Positions 61,676 through 64,000 of a DNA stretch of 64,000 nucleotides are shown here, in pieces. The stretch spans positions 1,798,001 to 1,862,000 of the forward strand of contig NZ_CP108080.1 of the NCBI RefSeq assembly GCF_036181745.1. The letters are read 5' to 3'. The stretch comes from Streptomyces sp. NBC_00259. GTDB lineage: Bacteria; Actinomycetota; Actinomycetes; Streptomycetales; Streptomycetaceae. Below the pieces are notes generated by a model. The model was not told the origin of the DNA, ran no database searches, and saw only the letters and a list, made by a program, of their open reading frames with translations. A program made the position numbers and the translations under genes. Within the stretch, counting starts at the first letter, position 1. Each line of letters begins with the position of its first letter.

Positions 61676-62167
61676 ATGGGCGAGCAGACGACGGTGAAGT
61701 TCCCGCAAGAGGTCCTCGACGAGTACGCGGCACTCGGCGTCGACCTGCCCGCGCTGTTCTCCGCCGGGCATCTCGGCAACCGGATGGGCGTGCAGATCGT
61801 GGAGGCCTCCGCGGACCGCGTCGTCGGCACGATGCCCGTCGAGGGCAACACCCAGCCCTACGGTCTGCTGCACGGCGGTGCCTCCGCCGTCCTCGCCGAG
61901 ACGCTCGGTTCCGTGGGCTCGATGCTGCACGGCGGGGTCTCCAAGATCGCCGTCGGCGTGGATCTGAACTGCACGCACCACCGGGGTGTCCGCTCCGGCT
62001 CGGTCACCGGAGTGGCCACCCCGGTGCACCGGGGCCGCTCGACGGCCACGTACGAGATCGTGATCACCGACGAGCAGGACAAGCGGGTCTGCACGGCCCG
62101 CCTGACCTGCATGCTGCGTGACGTCGGAGCCAAGGACGCCGAGCAGGTCCGGGGCGCTTCGGCCTGA
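61676..62167 (+). CDS. PaaI-type hotdog thioesterase
   Basis: The 163-aa protein starts at ATG 61676, 7 nt after GGAG. The hotdog core is clear: LGNRMGVQIVEASADRVVGT, the active-site helix LLHGGASAVLAETLGSVGSM, and VDLNCTHHRGVRSGSVTGVA. The order and the HGG...E pattern match PaaI/YbgC-like acyl-CoA thioesterases, with menaquinone-pathway DHNA-CoA hydrolases as close relatives. The exact acyl-CoA is unknown. It is 62 bp downstream of the oxidoreductase gene, so possibly co-transcribed. Confidence 0.9.
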   Translation: MGEQTTVKFPQEVLDEYAALGVDLPALFSAGHLGNRMGVQIVEASADRVVGTMPVEGNTQPYGLLHGGASAVLAETLGSVGSMLHGGVSKIAVGVDLNCTHHRGVRSGSVTGVATPVHRGRSTATYEIVITDEQDKRVCTARLTCMLRDVGAKDAEQVRGASA

Positions 62168-62209
62168 CGGCCCGGCCCACCGGGCGCGGCCGACGGCCCA
62201 ACCGCGCCC

Positions 62210-62259
62210 GGCTGACGGCCCTCACGTACGCGCGCGGCTGACGGCCCGCACGTACGCGC
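62210..62259. repeat. 26-bp direct repeat downstream of the thioesterase gene
   Basis: GGCTGACGGCCCTCACGTAC begins at 62210 and recurs with one change at 62236. The core CTGACGGCCC/CGACGGCCC also appears near 62164, 62190 and 62262, so the whole intergenic stretch is built from this unit. Confidence 0.8.
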
Positions 62260-62270
62260 TGCCGACGGCC

Positions 62271-64000
62271 CTAGCGGGCGACCGGCAGGGTGACGCTGCT
62301 GATCCCGGTCCGGACGGACAGTTCCGTCCCGGCCGGGTACCGGAGGGTGTAGTCGTGGTCGGTCGAGATCAGCACGACACCGAGCCGGTGCCCCTTCCTG
62401 AAGACGTGCTCCTGCGGCTGCATCCCCCACGTCAGGTGGTACTCGCGGCCTTCGACGGTCTTGCTCTCCCGCTCGAGCGAGTAGCGGTTGCGGATGTCCA
62501 GCCAGCCGCGCGACACGATCTTGAAGTCGGCGGTCTCGGTCCGGTGCCTGGTCCGGTAGGCGCACCCGGTGTCACCGGGGATGCCCTCTCCGTAGCAGAC
62601 GAGCTGCGAGGTGTCCGTGACGGTGCCGGCGGTGGCGCGGGTGTCGGTGCCGTAGTCGACGAGCAACGCGGTCACATACGGTGAGGAACCGGCGAGTGAC
62701 GCCCGTACCGACATCTTCGGCACGCCGTTGACGCGCAGGTCCTTCGGGAGCGGCCCCGTGGAGTACACGAGCCGGTCCGCCCGGGGTGTGCCGGGGTCGG
62801 CGACCAGCTGCTCGGCGGTGACGGTCCGCCCGGCGTCGGTCATCGTCTGCCGCACCGGCCGGCCGGGGAGCGGCGAGAGCCCGTCGGCGTTCAGCCGCAG
62901 GGTCAGGTCCCGGGTGGAACGGTCCGGCCAGTCCCGCTGCTGCCGCCAGCTGAAGTCGGCCTGCTCGACATCGACTCGGGGCGCGGTCGTCGCCCCGTTG
63001 TCCAGCCCGTAGAGCCAGTGGTCGAACCACTGGTGCAGCTGGTCCAGCCACTCCTCCATGCGCAGCGGCATCGGATTGCTGTGGCCCGCCTGGTGCAGCC
63101 AGAGCTTGCGCGGCACGTCGTGGCGCTTCAGCGCCTCCCACAACTGCCCGAAGTGCTGCGTCTTCACGTTCCAGTCGTTGCCGCCGTGGACGACGAAGAC
63201 CCCGGCCTTGATCCTGCGTACGTCCTTCAGATAGTCCCGCTCCTTCCAGAAGCGGGTGAAGTCACCGGTGACCCGGTCCTGTTCGGCGGTCAGCCGGTCC
63301 AGCACGGGCTTGCAGATCTCCCGGTCGGCGCGGCTGTAGACGGCTTTCGCGAGGACGTCGGTGTCCTCGCCCTGGTAGCCGCCCGGCGCCACCACCCCGC
63401 CGCCGGCGCGGTAGTAGTCGTACCAGGAGGAGATCCCGGAGATGGGCACGATGGCCTTGAGGCCCTCGACTCCCGTCGTGGCCACGGCCGTCGGCAGTGT
63501 GCCGTTGTACGAGATGCCCATCATGGCCGTGTCACCGGTCGACCAGCCGGCGGAGACCGGCGTGCCGTCCGGGTCCCAGCCCCGGGCGCGGCCGTTCAGC
63601 CAGTCGACGGCGGCCTTCGCGCCGAGGGTCTCGTTGCGGCCGCCGGAGGTGGGGCAGCCGGTGGAGCCCCCGGTGCCGAGGCTGTCCAGCTGCGCGACCG
63701 CGTAGCCGCGGGGCAGGAAGTAGTTGTCGGTGTACCCCGACCAGGTGACGGAGGGGCCGACGAGTCCGGGGACCCGCTCCCCCGCCGCGAGCCGCCTGCC
63801 CGCGGGAAGGCCGTCCTCGTCCACGTCGACGTTGTGGAAGGGGACGTCGTCGATGCCCGCCCAGTACGGGCTCGCCTCGACGATCGTGGCGACCCGAAGG
63901 CCCGCGTCCGTCTCCTTCGGCCGCAGGATCCGCATCCGGACCGTGTCCCGGCGGCCGTCGCCGTCACTGTCCACCTCGGTCTCGATGTCGACCTGTTGAT
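62271..64000 (-). CDS. Xaa-Pro dipeptidyl-peptidase / CocE-like serine hydrolase (5' end outside window)
   Basis: The visible C-terminal 575 residues belong to the S15/CocE alpha/beta-hydrolase family, which cleaves dipeptides from Xaa-Pro N-termini or hydrolyses acyl esters. The nucleophile Ser is in MMGISYNGTLP (GxSYxG), with the Asp in the HGGNDWNVK region and His in WLHQAGHSNPMPLR. The C-terminal beta-jelly-roll (X-Pro DAP C domain) includes VCYGEGIPGDTGCAYRTRHR. The visible frame starts QQVDIETEVDSDGDG at the edge and has no stop before base 64000, so the start is missing. Most relatives with this layout are secreted. Confidence 0.9.
   Translation of the reverse strand, partial: QQVDIETEVDSDGDGRRDTVRMRILRPKETDAGLRVATIVEASPYWAGIDDVPFHNVDVDEDGLPAGRRLAAGERVPGLVGPSVTWSGYTDNYFLPRGYAVAQLDSLGTGGSTGCPTSGGRNETLGAKAAVDWLNGRARGWDPDGTPVSAGWSTGDTAMMGISYNGTLPTAVATTGVEGLKAIVPISGISSWYDYYRAGGGVVAPGGYQGEDTDVLAKAVYSRADREICKPVLDRLTAEQDRVTGDFTRFWKERDYLKDVRRIKAGVFVVHGGNDWNVKTQHFGQLWEALKRHDVPRKLWLHQAGHSNPMPLRMEEWLDQLHQWFDHWLYGLDNGATTAPRVDVEQADFSWRQQRDWPDRSTRDLTLRLNADGLSPLPGRPVRQTMTDAGRTVTAEQLVADPGTPRADRLVYSTGPLPKDLRVNGVPKMSVRASLAGSSPYVTALLVDYGTDTRATAGTVTDTSQLVCYGEGIPGDTGCAYRTRHRTETADFKIVSRGWLDIRNRYSLERESKTVEGREYHLTWGMQPQEHVFRKGHRLGVVLISTDHDYTLRYPAGTELSVRTGISSVTLPVAR

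Overview
The window is chromosomal DNA of a Streptomyces species or a very close relative. It has very high GC with strong third-position GC bias and many GTG starts. It also carries Streptomyces hallmarks: the sporulation regulator WhiA, a sortase-anchored chaplin, a mycothiol-dependent isomerase-family protein and several actinobacterial uncharacterised families. About 53 protein genes are packed tightly. No rRNA, complete tRNA, IS element, prophage or CRISPR array was found. This is core-chromosome sequence rather than an accessory island.

Layout. (1) 1-6316: an edge-truncated secreted zinc carboxypeptidase, then the overlapping operon uvrC-rapZ-yvcK-whiA, transcribed leftward and closed by a perfect 13-bp terminator. 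(2) 6.6-15.4 kb: an HTH-like protein, a Rieske lipoprotein, a PfkB sugar kinase, uvrA, a mycothiol-dependent enzyme, a metallo-beta-lactamase-fold hydrolase and an MFS metabolite/H+ symporter. (3) 15.5-19.6 kb: a Ter-type block of a TerC-family membrane protein behind a yybP-ykoY (Mn2+) riboswitch, a TerD protein fused to an FtsK/HerA-like ATPase domain, and a plain TerD. (4) 19.7-31.7 kb: uvrB, an MHYT membrane sensor, ogt, an MFS exporter, a cupin, a secreted C39-like peptidase coupled to a beta-propeller lipoprotein, the pseudouridine catabolic pair psuG-psuK, a uridine-kinase-like protein with a broken P-loop, and an HxlR regulator. (5) 31.8-41.4 kb: an alanine-type aminotransferase, two uncharacterised families (one DUF2293), a two-repeat chaplin, an amidohydrolase, and a translationally coupled SNF2 helicase/SWIM zinc-finger pair. 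(6) 41.5-48.7 kb: an SPFH/slipin protein, small envelope proteins, a TPR protein, coaE, a PAC2 protein and rpsA with a near-consensus promoter and a leader of about 190 nt. (7) 48.7-64 kb: a methyltransferase, an HrpB-type helicase, a DUF3068 protein with a 45-aa partner, a lytic transglycosylase, a DUF4184 membrane protein, polA, an FdhF/YdeP-type molybdopterin oxidoreductase, a hotdog thioesterase and an edge-truncated CocE/Xaa-Pro peptidase.

Functional themes. The complete nucleotide-excision-repair set (uvrA, uvrB, uvrC) lies within about 53 kb together with ogt, polA and two helicases. The uvrC-rapZ-yvcK-whiA operon joins DNA repair, small-molecule/RNA signalling and sporulation control. 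The Ter block looks like a metal or envelope stress module, and its membrane component appears to be switched on translationally by Mn2+. A recurring feature is short degenerate tandem repeats (periods 13 to 46 bp) that begin at or just after stop codons. Several genes appear to be leaderless, with a -10 element 6-7 nt before the start codon.
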